NCBI GenBank assembly: GCA_964519365.1
Contig: CAZFHP010000024.1
Location: 1 to 22,984, forward strand
Source: CAZFHP01 sp964519365
GTDB lineage: Bacteria > Babelota > Babeliae > Babelales > RVW-14
Direction: 5' to 3'
DNA length: 22,984 bases
The stretch's first letter is position 1; every line of letters starts with the position of its first letter. The notes under the pieces are model-generated. The model was not told the DNA's origin. It saw only the letters and a list, made by a program, of their open reading frames with translations, and did not search any database. The position numbers and the translations under genes were made by a program. Positions 16,083 to 22,984 of the stretch are shown here, in pieces.

Positions 16083-18434
16083 TTACTCATGATCTTTAAA
16101 AATCGTCGGCCGTTTAAATTTCTTTGCAAACGAACCAAGCGAATCAAGACGAAGAGAAAACACGATAGCGCGTTCATGCTTGTCGTTACCCAACTCTCGA
16201 TAACGTTTTTCTTCGTATCCAAGATAACACCCCCAACAATGTCCGTTATACTCACAATAGACTCTATGCAAAAGGGGCTTTAAATTCGAAAGCTCCAAAA
16301 AGTGCCTGCCCGTTTCTGAATAAAACTGTCCATCATAACGAACGGTGAGATTTTTGCCTAACGGTACAGAAACATCAAGTAAAATAAAGTGACTCGTATT
16401 TGAAAGCAACTCTCGAACTTGCTGCATTTTACGATGCTGAAACAAATACCCCATATCAAATTTCAGATTACCAACAGAAAACCCCGTTGTTATACGTGAG
16501 TGTAATAATCTCTTGTCTGCTATATCATATTCTTGATCAAGTAATATATTAAACTCAGGACGTTCAAGTTCGCAGGTAACATGTATCGGTAATAAGTGAG
16601 TATTTTTGTGAACAGAACGTTGTAGGGGAAAAAGATCTTTTTGATCATAAAAATCATATGCTTGAGAGATGTTTATATCGAAACTCATATTATCCCAAAC
16701 AAAATTATTACGCACAGAAAGTTCAAGCTGATTTTTAGGATACACTCGATCCCATTTGTCCATATGGTACCAATGGCTCTGGTCAAACTTTGGAATATAA
16801 TCCCAGGATAACACAGGCTGAAAGTAATTCATGATACTATGTTTTTTAAAACACCAAAGCGTTGCCTGTTCTGGCAAAGCCCAGTGTACACCACCATGAA
16901 CAAAAAAACGCCCGCCGCCACGGGCAAAAAGTTTTTGTTCAAAAGCGTTTTTTCGCAACACCTGATCTTTAATCAAAGAACTTCTGACTTGAATATTTGG
17001 GCACAAAAAAAATCGTAGATAATTGCGATAAAAACTAAACGCCTCTTCACATGTAGCACGATAATTAAAGCGTACAAGATTAGCAAACGATAACGGAACC
17101 GTTTGCGCATCACGCGCTAACAATAAATGCGCATCTTGCTGAGAATATAAACGTTCATGCTCAGATTCACGATAATCAATCTGGTCAACAAACATATCAT
17201 GCCGGTAAAAAAAATTATTTTTAAAAATACGATAGGCGCTATTCGACTCAAAATGAGGAACCTGTGAAACAAAAACGCTATTGTCTAATTCTTTAACATA
17301 GCGTTCTTCTTGGTCTGGCTCTTTGACATATGAATAACGCCGTCTTGATAGTTTCGTATAATCAAACCGTAATTCCATAAGGTCAGATGTTTTCGGCCAT
17401 ATTGTTCTGACAATAAACGAATTATAAAACGTATTGTCAATATCGTTAATGCTGTTAAAAAACTGATAACCAATATTTTTGTCCGTGCCAAAATCAATGC
17501 GCGCCAAGCAATTTACCTTGCCATTTAAAAGAACATCGTCGTATGAACGAAAATCTTTACCTGAAATCCAATAGCGTTGGTCCGTTGCTCGCAAAATCTT
17601 TTCGTCTCTGTGCATAAACGTATTACGCATAATGGCATAATTACTGTTGATAAACGTATAATTACCTACAGAGCGCGCCCACCGAAACTCGTCAGAAAAG
17701 ACTACCCCTTTTTTCCGCCGCCAATCAACACCCAGCGTTGTATCACACTTTTGCCCCAAATACCAGTAATACTCTTCTTTAAACCCAAAGCCACTATCAT
17801 AATCTAAATAAATCTTTGGAACCAAAAATCCAGATTTCGATCGCCCCTGAATAGGGAACGCCATTTTGGGAACGGCAAAAACAGGGATCTTGTTAATTTT
17901 AAATAACACGCCTGAGACTCGAATAAAATAGCCCCCGTATACCATCGCCTTACGTGCTGCTATTTGCCAATGGGGCTTGTCTTTAGCGCATGCCGTATAG
18001 GTCATATGATGCAAAGACCATTTGTTTTTTCCTACTTTTTCAGCTCGACCAGCAGAAATATAGCCTTCTTTGACGTGAAATCTAATATTGTTAGCGTGAC
18101 CAGTTTTGTTGGTCAAATCAAGCTCAAGCGTATCTGCTAAAATCAAAAAATCTTGGTTTTCGATCTTAATTGCACCAGACGATACTTTTTCAACAACAAG
18201 TGTTCTTAGAGCCCGATTAACCGTAACACGATCCGCCCATATATGCATCGCATGGTCAATCAAAACTTCTACGTCACCCTCAAAAACAATTATATTTTTG
18301 CTTGTAACCGTCTGTTTAATACTTTTAATCTGTAAGTTTTTTGTGTCACTGACAAAATCTAATGGCAAAGCATACACACGCAGGTGCACCAAAAAAAAAG
18401 TACAAAAAATACCAAGTATTTTACGATACGTTTT
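16083..18434 (-). CDS. lptD: LPS-assembly outer-membrane protein LptD (OstA/Imp)
   Basis: LptD is the outer-membrane barrel that, with LptE, inserts lipopolysaccharide into the outer leaflet. The start is a TTG at 18437 (the full CDS runs to 18437, 784 codons) with AGAAGG five bases upstream; it overlaps the recR stop as TTGA. Residues 1-23 form a signal peptide (ends VYA). About 25-150 is an OstA/LptA-like jellyroll (VFEGDVEVLID, MHIWADRVTVN, ILADTLELDL). YTACAKDKPHWQI matches the conserved Cys segment of LptD, and IPVFAVPKMAFPIQGRSKSGFLVP matches in pieces the family signature at the barrel entry. Alternating aromatic and polar strands to the end form the barrel. It implies a diderm envelope with LPS or a similar glycolipid. 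The cysteine pattern is sparser than in E. coli. Confidence 0.9.
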   Translation of the reverse strand, partial: KTYRKILGIFCTFFLVHLRVYALPLDFVSDTKNLQIKSIKQTVTSKNIIVFEGDVEVLIDHAMHIWADRVTVNRALRTLVVEKVSSGAIKIENQDFLILADTLELDLTNKTGHANNIRFHVKEGYISAGRAEKVGKNKWSLHHMTYTACAKDKPHWQIAARKAMVYGGYFIRVSGVLFKINKIPVFAVPKMAFPIQGRSKSGFLVPKIYLDYDSGFGFKEEYYWYLGQKCDTTLGVDWRRKKGVVFSDEFRWARSVGNYTFINSNYAIMRNTFMHRDEKILRATDQRYWISGKDFRSYDDVLLNGKVNCLARIDFGTDKNIGYQFFNSINDIDNTFYNSFIVRTIWPKTSDLMELRFDYTKLSRRRYSYVKEPDQEERYVKELDNSVFVSQVPHFESNSAYRIFKNNFFYRHDMFVDQIDYRESEHERLYSQQDAHLLLARDAQTVPLSFANLVRFNYRATCEEAFSFYRNYLRFFLCPNIQVRSSLIKDQVLRKNAFEQKLFARGGGRFFVHGGVHWALPEQATLWCFKKHSIMNYFQPVLSWDYIPKFDQSHWYHMDKWDRVYPKNQLELSVRNNFVWDNMSFDINISQAYDFYDQKDLFPLQRSVHKNTHLLPIHVTCELERPEFNILLDQEYDIADKRLLHSRITTGFSVGNLKFDMGYLFQHRKMQQVRELLSNTSHFILLDVSVPLGKNLTVRYDGQFYSETGRHFLELSNLKPLLHRVYCEYNGHCWGCYLGYEEKRYRELGNDKHERAIVFSLRLDSLGSFAKKFKRPTIFKDHE

Positions 18435-19087
18435 CAAAATGGCCTTCTACCAGACAATGCTTTAGAAATAGTTACACGATCCATGTAGTGTACGTTTGAC
18501 CCAATGGGAACCCCACTTGCTAGCTTTGAAATAACAATATCAGACGAGTTCATTTTTGACGCAATAAAGCTCGCCGTTGCTTCACCTTCAGGCGTAGGGT
18601 TTGTTGCAAAAATTATCTCACGAATTTTCTCACACGCTTTTTTGTCTTCTTGGCTACTTTCCTGACCATTCGTATGACTTAGTTCTATACGCTTGACAAG
18701 CGCATCGATATACAATTCATCTGGCCCAACACCCTCAAGAGGGCAAAGGGCACCCCCAAGCACATGATATAACCCATTATATTCGCCAACTTTTTCTATC
18801 GCAGCTAAATCAAGCCATGTTTCAACAACACAGATCAGAGACTTATCTCGCTTAGGCGAAGAACAAAAAGAACAAAGGCCAGCACTATCTTCTGTCCAAT
18901 TAAAACAAGCCGTACATGGCTTAACATTATCTTTTGCTTCTAAAATCGCCTGGCATAATGCGTGAACATTTGCTCGATCGCTTGTTAAAAAATACATAAC
19001 AACACGATATAAATTTTTTGATGCCAAATACGGCACATGCTGTAATTGCCGTATGAGTTTTTGTAACGTTGGTAAATTTTTAAACAT
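18434..19087 (-). CDS. recR: Recombination mediator protein RecR
   Basis: RecR works with RecF and RecO to load RecA at gaps. The sequence has the four-Cys zinc motif near residues 58-75 (CTACFNWTEDSAGLCSFC), a Toprim domain (ICVVETWLDLAAIE, then GLYHVLGGALCPLEGVGPDEL in two pieces, then ATNPTPEGEATA) and the typical end LASGVPIGSNVHYMDRV / TISKALSGRR. Its 217 residues are slightly longer than usual, because a polar insert (SHTNGQESSQEDKKA) enlarges the Toprim domain. The N-terminal helix-hairpin-helix is divergent: VPYLASKN stands where PGIGPKSA is usual, and the Toprim start reads VVET, not VVED/VVES. GAGAGAG precedes the ATG. It overlaps lptD by 4 bases, so the two are translationally coupled. 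A 14-bp tandem repeat lies upstream. Confidence 0.93.
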   Translation of the reverse strand: MFKNLPTLQKLIRQLQHVPYLASKNLYRVVMYFLTSDRANVHALCQAILEAKDNVKPCTACFNWTEDSAGLCSFCSSPKRDKSLICVVETWLDLAAIEKVGEYNGLYHVLGGALCPLEGVGPDELYIDALVKRIELSHTNGQESSQEDKKACEKIREIIFATNPTPEGEATASFIASKMNSSDIVISKLASGVPIGSNVHYMDRVTISKALSGRRPF

Positions 19088-19129
19088 TGTTCTCTCTCTT
19101 ATTTTTTTGTCTGATGACCGCGATATAAC

Positions 19130-19185
19130 ACGCGAATCATAATACGCGAATCATAATACGCGAATCATAATACGCGAATCATAAT
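19130..19185. repeat. Tandem repeat, 14 bp x 4, upstream of recR
   Basis: Four identical copies of ACGCGAATCATAAT lie 43-98 bases upstream of the recR ATG. On the recR strand each copy reads ATTATGATTCGCGT and contains TATGAT, one base off the -10 consensus. Copy number could set promoter strength or spacing for recR-lptD. Confidence 0.9.
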
Positions 19186-19189
19186 ATAA

Positions 19190-19292
19190 CCCACAGCTTC
19201 CTACTACGCTAAAGCTACGAAGGACAGGGCGGCTAAGAAGCCTTGGTGTGGGCTAACATAAACGTCACCCGTTCCACGGGTTCCCATTGGAA
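19190..19292 (+). repeat. REP sequence, left flank of the RAYT gene
   Basis: It starts CCCACAGCTTCC and runs to CATTGGAA. It is an almost exact inverse of the two copies on the other side of the transposase gene, with about three or four differences. It contains the perfect stem-loop ACCCGT-TCC-ACGGGT at 19267-19281 and the GTGTGGG/CCCACAG pairing of its outer stem. Confidence 0.9.
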
Positions 19293-19315
19293 TATACAAT
19301 TTCAAATAAATTTTA

Positions 19316-19774
19316 TTATTCATCAAAAACATCTCGCTTGTCGTAAACAATACCATGTTTATCTAGCAATCCAAAATATTCTTTTTCAAATGAACCTGCC
19401 TTATGATGCTTTTCCTGATTTTGAATGTAACGCCTTACAGCTCCTATTTGAGAAGAACTTACAGCAAAACTTCCATAACCTCTTTGCCAAGAAAAATCTT
19501 CTCTGCCTAATGAGTGTTCTCGAATAAATTTTGATGACCTTGCTTTAATAACTCTGACCAAGCGCGCAACATCTACTTTCGATCGTCTAAACAAAAACAA
19601 TAAGTGTACATGATCAGGCATTACATTAAGCTCTATTAATTGCTCTTTCTCCCTATTTATAATCTCTGTGATATATTTATAAACAAGAGCATTTAATGGC
19701 GAAACAAGAAACGGTGTTCGAGCTTTAGTTCCCCATACACAATGCATAGGAAAAACAGTAAACGAATGACTCAT
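19316..19774 (-). CDS. REP-associated tyrosine transposase (RAYT, Y1 HUH family)
   Basis: RAYTs are single-copy, IS200/IS605-related Y1 transposases that cut single-stranded REP hairpins. The HUH motif is HVH at residues 55-57 (MPDHVHLLF). The catalytic tyrosine is probably Y116 in VRRYIQNQEKHH, after the family signature WQRGYGSFAVSSSQ (96-109). The 152-residue length is normal, and nothing suggests truncation. AGGA lies seven bases before the ATG. The gene sits between inverted REPs: one on its 3' side, two identical on its 5' side. This is the expected autonomous arrangement, and the same REPs without a gene occur at 8380-8599 and 13610-13815. Expected role: REP mobility or dissemination rather than self-transposition. 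Confidence 0.92.
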   Translation of the reverse strand: MSHSFTVFPMHCVWGTKARTPFLVSPLNALVYKYITEIINREKEQLIELNVMPDHVHLLFLFRRSKVDVARLVRVIKARSSKFIREHSLGREDFSWQRGYGSFAVSSSQIGAVRRYIQNQEKHHKAGSFEKEYFGLLDKHGIVYDKRDVFDE

Positions 19775-19796
19775 AACAAAATCCTAAATTCTTTTT

Positions 19797-19904
19797 ATCA
19801 CTTCCAATACGAACCCGTGGAACGGGTGACGTTTATGTTAACCCACACCAAGGCTTCTTAGCCGCCCTGTCCTTCGTAGCTTTAGCGTAGTAGGAAGCTG
19901 TGGG
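19797..19904 (-). repeat. REP sequence, right flank of RAYT, copy 1
   Basis: This 108-base unit runs from ATCACTTCCAATACGAACCC to AGGAAGCTGTGGG and is the inverse of the left REP. It carries the stem ACCCGT-GGA-ACGGGT at 19813-19827. It is identical to copy 2, from which only AAAT separates it. Confidence 0.92.
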
Positions 19905-19908
19905 AAAT

Positions 19909-20016
19909 ATCACTTCCAATACGAACCCGTGGAACGGGTGACGTTTATGTTAACCCACACCAAGGCTTCTTAGCCGCCCTGTCCTTCGTAGCTTTAGCGT
20001 AGTAGGAAGCTGTGGG
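19909..20016 (-). repeat. REP sequence, right flank of RAYT, copy 2
   Basis: An exact direct duplicate of the 108 bases at 19797-19904, offset by 112 bases. I compared the two base by base and found no difference, so the duplication is recent. Confidence 0.92.
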
Positions 20017-20023
20017 TTACATG

Positions 20024-20097
20024 ACGCAGCCCAGCCTCCGCCAAGGCTTCGGCGGGCACGGCTGTGGGTTGTATTTTCGGCGGGCACGGCTGTGGGT
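20024..20097. repeat. Partial REP fragments abutting the yidC stop codon
   Basis: A fragment with a CCGCC/GGCGG stem and the REP ending GGCTGTGGGT is followed by a direct repeat of TTCGGCGGGCACGGCTGTGGGT in shortened form (20048-20069 and 20076-20097). The last base overlaps the complement of the yidC TGA stop. These look like truncated REP ends. Confidence 0.75.
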
Positions 20098-21701
20098 CAC
20101 AAGCTAAAAAACATTTTACGAGCAACGTCTTCAGCAACTGTAAGCATGTTATTCATGAGCCAATATAATACAAGCCCTGCAGGAAAACCTGCAAACAAAA
20201 CCGTCATGACAATGGACATAAACCACATCATAACTTTTTGTTTTTCATCGCCAGTACTTGGCGTCATAGACTGCATTAAAATCATAGAAACACCCATAAG
20301 CACAGGTAAGATATAATATGGATCTTTGGCTGAGAGATCAACGATCCAGCCTAAAAATGGCGCTTGATATAAATCAACGTAACTTCCCAGCACGCGATAC
20401 AAAGAAAATAAAATAGGCATCTGAATAAGCAATGGCAAACATCCCATAACAGGCGTTGCAGGAGAAAGATTATGATCTTTGTGATAAAGCATCACTTCTT
20501 GCTGTTGAAGTTTCATGTCTTTTTTGTACTTCATACGAATGCGATTAATATGTGGCTGATGCTTTTGATAGAGTTCCATTTTGCGACGTGAATAAATAGA
20601 TAACGGCACAAATGGCAACCGCAACAAAATCGTTAGCAAAATAATCGCCAATCCAAAATTCTGTACGTGATTATAAATAAAGCTTAAAAGCATGAGAATA
20701 AACTTACAGAACCATGACAACCAGCCAAACGATAAAATATCGCTCAGTCGTTCATCGACAGCCGTTAAATGTTCATGAGATTTTGGACCCATATAAAAAG
20801 ACATGGTCCATTGCTGTTTCTTTGTTATTTCAGGGCCTTCAAGAATAGGCATAACGTTCTTTTGGTCTATTGTTTTAAAATACGCTCGTTGTGTAAACTT
20901 TAACGGATCACTAATAAGCGTATGAGTAAAGTATCGATCTTCTGTTCCAAAGATAACTTTATCAGTATTCCAATACCAGGCAAGCCCGTCAGTTTTGTCG
21001 ATGCTACTTTTTTCAAGCGCGTTTGTGCTTTCGTTAAACATAACCGGCGTTATTGTATCGTTGCCAAGTTCGTGAACAAATGGGGAAACAAAAAACAATC
21101 TTGGTCGTATTGCATGAGACTTACTTGATTGTGGTTCAAAATCAAGCGACACATCAAGCTTATACGTATCTTTATCAAACGCATATGTTTTACGTATTAT
21201 CCACCCATTACTTTCTGTTTGATACTGAACAATTTCCTTGTTTTTCTCAGAACGTCTACCTGTCATGCGATACACATATGGCGTTTTGTTATCGTTTAAC
21301 GCCAACAAGAAACACGCTTTTTTGCGTTGTTCGTCATCATAACTCCCAGCACTATAGACCGTACGTAATGGTAATTTATTTTTGCCAACGTACTTTTTAA
21401 AGTCTATGTGTTTAAGAACACCCCCAAAGTTTGACAACGAAGCTGTCACAAAATCTGTTTCTACTGTTGTCATCTGCTCTGAACCAGATATTTTTTTGTC
21501 CGCAAAAGCAACACCTACATTTAATGGCCTGTGAAGCTCCTGCTTTGTTGGAACTTTGACAACGCCACCGGCAGTCGCTGGTGCTTGCGATACAGACACA
21601 ACCCCTGGTTTTGTTGTTTCTTCTCTTTTTGTAAAATAATTCTGAAAGACATAAACAGAAACCAGCGCTAAGCCAACTGAAAACAAAAACTTTTTATCCA
21701 T
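20097..21701 (-). CDS. yidC: Membrane protein insertase YidC (Oxa1 family)
   Basis: YidC inserts and folds inner-membrane proteins, alone or with SecYEG. Its 534 residues are close to the 548 of E. coli. TM1 (about 5-22) is followed by a large periplasmic domain (about 60-320, with TASLSNFGGVLKHIDFKKY as in the beta-supersandwich fold). The Oxa1 core starts near 325. R361 in LLRLPFVPLSIY corresponds to the conserved hydrophilic-groove arginine. PVMGCLPLLIQMPILFSLY (417-435), QAPFLGWIVDLSAKDPYYIL (456-474 region) and GFPAGLVLYWLMNN are hallmark stretches. The protein ends directly after the last TM with no basic tail. The large periplasmic domain marks a diderm. A GGGAA eight bases before the ATG is a modest ribosome binding site. 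REP fragments touch its stop codon. The usual rpmH-rnpA partners are not in the window. Confidence 0.95.
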   Translation of the reverse strand: MDKKFLFSVGLALVSVYVFQNYFTKREETTKPGVVSVSQAPATAGGVVKVPTKQELHRPLNVGVAFADKKISGSEQMTTVETDFVTASLSNFGGVLKHIDFKKYVGKNKLPLRTVYSAGSYDDEQRKKACFLLALNDNKTPYVYRMTGRRSEKNKEIVQYQTESNGWIIRKTYAFDKDTYKLDVSLDFEPQSSKSHAIRPRLFFVSPFVHELGNDTITPVMFNESTNALEKSSIDKTDGLAWYWNTDKVIFGTEDRYFTHTLISDPLKFTQRAYFKTIDQKNVMPILEGPEITKKQQWTMSFYMGPKSHEHLTAVDERLSDILSFGWLSWFCKFILMLLSFIYNHVQNFGLAIILLTILLRLPFVPLSIYSRRKMELYQKHQPHINRIRMKYKKDMKLQQQEVMLYHKDHNLSPATPVMGCLPLLIQMPILFSLYRVLGSYVDLYQAPFLGWIVDLSAKDPYYILPVLMGVSMILMQSMTPSTGDEKQKVMMWFMSIVMTVLFAGFPAGLVLYWLMNNMLTVAEDVARKMFFSL

Positions 21702-21804
21702 GCAGATATTCCCATGCGGTTAGAATTTTAAAACAAATAATTATTCTGAAAAGCTAGAGTTTAGCAGAGAATTCCCGTTATCACCAGCGGCTTTTTGTTT
21801 GCAC

Positions 21805-21842
21805 TAAAAAAGCCGAATGTTTTTTCAAAAACATTCGGCTTC
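21805..21842 (-). terminator. Rho-independent terminator
   Basis: On the minus strand AAGCCGAATGTTTTT pairs with AAAAACATTCGGCTT around a short loop and is followed by a T-run. It lies 33 bases after the stop of the 277-residue gene and separates it from yidC. Confidence 0.9.
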
Positions 21843-21874
21843 TATAAACTTTACACGTTAGAGACTATCAAACG

Positions 21875-22708
21875 TTACTTAAAAACCTTAAACACAGGTA
21901 CCAGTGACTTTAACAGGTTTAAAGCACCATAGCCAGCGGCTACTCCTGTTGCAATTAACGCTTTTCCAGGGTTATCCCATGACCAATTGTAAGCAGCACT
22001 TGCAGCACCTTCTGCCGCAGCTCCTGAACCTTCTAATCCAGCTTGCGTTACAAGCTTTGTTGTATTTGCAATTAGTTCATGCATCTGCGTAGTACATTCT
22101 TCAGAATTTAAACAATCTTGTAACGGAGCAGATAAGCCAGTAACAACACTCTTTGACATATTACCGATCAAGTACGCCAAATATGACGCAAACTTTTCAC
22201 TAACAGGCACAATACAATCATTAAAAACAGTTTGTCCAAACATACAATCTATTATGGCAACCAAAACAAGTATGCGAACAGCCTCTTTAACCGTAAAAAT
22301 AGATTGCGCTGTTTGTACCGTCATCTGAATACCTGATCGAGCGAAAGATACACAACTTGAAATAACACTCCCAACTTTTTTAAGCCCACACAAAATCCTA
22401 TTTTTCGATTCTGGTTTTAACGACTTATCTTTATGTAAAATTTGCTCAAGAGCATCTCTCATTTCACTAAGCTTATCAAACGTCCACGTTATACGATATT
22501 TACTTTGATCAGTCACAACAAGATCTTTTTCTTTTTGAGACTCTTCTTTTTGAGGAATCTGCAATTCAAGCGCTTTCACTGCTTGCGGCAAAGAAACCTC
22601 AGCGTTTGATCGCACACTATCAACATGCGTAACACATACGAATAAGATCGCCAAAAAGAAAATTTTGCACAATTTCTTTTGAAATAGTTTTTTTGATAGC
22701 TGAAACAT
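21875..22708 (-). CDS. Secreted or membrane protein of unknown function (277 aa)
   Basis: GGAGG five bases before the ATG at 22708 fixes the start; an in-frame TTG at 22720 overlaps that GGAGG and is unlikely. Residues 1-33 form a signal peptide or signal anchor (KKLCKIFFLAILFVCVTHV). A charged, probably helical region follows (about 35-110, with Lys/Glu/Gln-rich runs). A likely membrane span lies at 134-150 (RILVLVAIIDCMFGQTVF), and a weaker hydrophobic segment at about 240-275 (LIATGVAAGYGALNLLKSLVPVF) is preceded by an Ala/Gly-rich linker (GSGAAAEGAASAAY). Four cysteines lie in the middle part. I recognise no family. It has its own terminator and sits upstream of yidC on the same strand. 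An envelope location is a reasonable inference; no function can be assigned. Confidence 0.8.
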   Translation of the reverse strand: MFQLSKKLFQKKLCKIFFLAILFVCVTHVDSVRSNAEVSLPQAVKALELQIPQKEESQKEKDLVVTDQSKYRITWTFDKLSEMRDALEQILHKDKSLKPESKNRILCGLKKVGSVISSCVSFARSGIQMTVQTAQSIFTVKEAVRILVLVAIIDCMFGQTVFNDCIVPVSEKFASYLAYLIGNMSKSVVTGLSAPLQDCLNSEECTTQMHELIANTTKLVTQAGLEGSGAAAEGAASAAYNWSWDNPGKALIATGVAAGYGALNLLKSLVPVFKVFK

Positions 22709-22761
22709 GATAACCTCCAATTATTTTTTTCACACCGTTTTTACACGACGTTATTTTATAT

Positions 22762-22776
22762 GTTATTTTAAATAAC
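22762..22776. promoter_or_regulatory. Perfect 15-bp AT-rich palindrome upstream of the 277-residue gene
   Basis: GTTATTTTAAATAAC reads the same on both strands apart from the centre base and lies 54 bases upstream of the ATG. AT-rich hexamers that could serve as a -10 box (TATAAA on the minus strand) lie just downstream. It could be an operator, but AT-rich palindromes also arise by chance. Confidence 0.3.
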
Positions 22777-22880
22777 TGTTACTATTAGTATATATCTTTC
22801 CACGATACAATCAAACGCTCGCACTAAATACAAATAGAAACATAAAACAAATGCCATATTTAGGTTGCTTCATCAATACG

Positions 22881-22896
22881 CCCACAGCTTCGGGGA
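22881..22896. repeat. REP-like fragment near the right edge
   Basis: CCCACAGCTTCGGGGA matches the outer end of the REP family. The partner end is not clear within the remaining bases. The rest of 22721-22984 shows no convincing gene. Confidence 0.4.
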
Positions 22897-22984
22897 AGAG
22901 CGATCGAATTTATCGAATAGATCGATTTGTTCCCTGTGCAATGGGCTATACTGGTTTCGCCCTGCGATAGACACGGTTAAACCG

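Noticed and set aside
19316..19774. Calling the transposase a standard IS200/IS605 insertion sequence
   Set aside because: The flanks are inverted REPs rather than left/right IS200 ends, there is no TnpB, and the protein has the RAYT signature (WQRGYGSFAVS...YIQNQEKHH).
22708..22720. TTG at 22720 as the start of the 277-residue gene
   Set aside because: It overlaps the GGAGG that is correctly spaced for the ATG at 22708.
1..22984. tRNA or rRNA genes
   Set aside because: I saw no cloverleaf with a GTTCRANYC arm plus a CCA-type acceptor and no rRNA-like conserved blocks, apart from the weak tmRNA-like start at the right edge.

Overview
The window looks like a stretch of a diderm (Gram-negative type) bacterial chromosome. 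It carries an LptD-type LPS-assembly outer-membrane protein, a YidC with the large periplasmic domain, and RecR. Large secreted repeat proteins, many short palindromic repeats and a moderately AT-rich composition suggest an uncultured, possibly host-associated lineage. I think of candidate phylum Dependentiae/TM6, but that is an impression from protein style, not proof. TGA, TAA and TAG are all used as stops, so a standard bacterial code fits.

Layout. Bases 1-991 (minus) hold the N-terminal part of a secreted protein that runs off the left edge in 16-residue repeats. Bases 1137-13400 (minus) hold six tandem genes for one family of modular secreted proteins. Their modules are: A, an N-terminal domain ending in a GW/F-x-EFSI stretch and an ISQEGS motif; B, an array of 11-residue repeats of type SNAFLYCCKNT / SNALSYGIKNN; C, a beta-solenoid-like domain; and D, WD40-like propeller blades (WSPDGxYLAVG). 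In transcription order they are C1-D7-C2, A-C1-D7-C2, A-B-D2, A-B-C, A-B-D2 and A-B-C. The last four are therefore a duplicated two-gene cassette, and each cassette is followed by a long GTCTGAACC inverted repeat.

Bases 13401-14794 contain no convincing gene but are dense in repeats: a TG microsatellite, a decayed REP pair, a MITE-like inverted repeat and a second palindromic repeat family. They end in a promoter with two GACAG-N3-CTGTC operators. These sit in front of a plus-strand AAA_14/DUF4143 ATPase (14795-16036). recR and lptD (minus) overlap by 4 bases, and upstream of recR is a 14-bp tandem repeat. A RAYT (REP-associated tyrosine transposase, Y1 HUH) lies inside its own inverted REP sequences, one of which is an exact 108-bp duplicate. 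The minus-strand genes yidC and a secreted/membrane protein of unknown function finish the window, with a strong terminator between them.

Likely connections: LptD and YidC belong to envelope biogenesis, and the six repeat proteins would be displayed at or beyond that envelope. The RAYT plausibly generated the REP pairs between the surface-protein genes. A second repeat family has even entered one surface-protein gene in frame.
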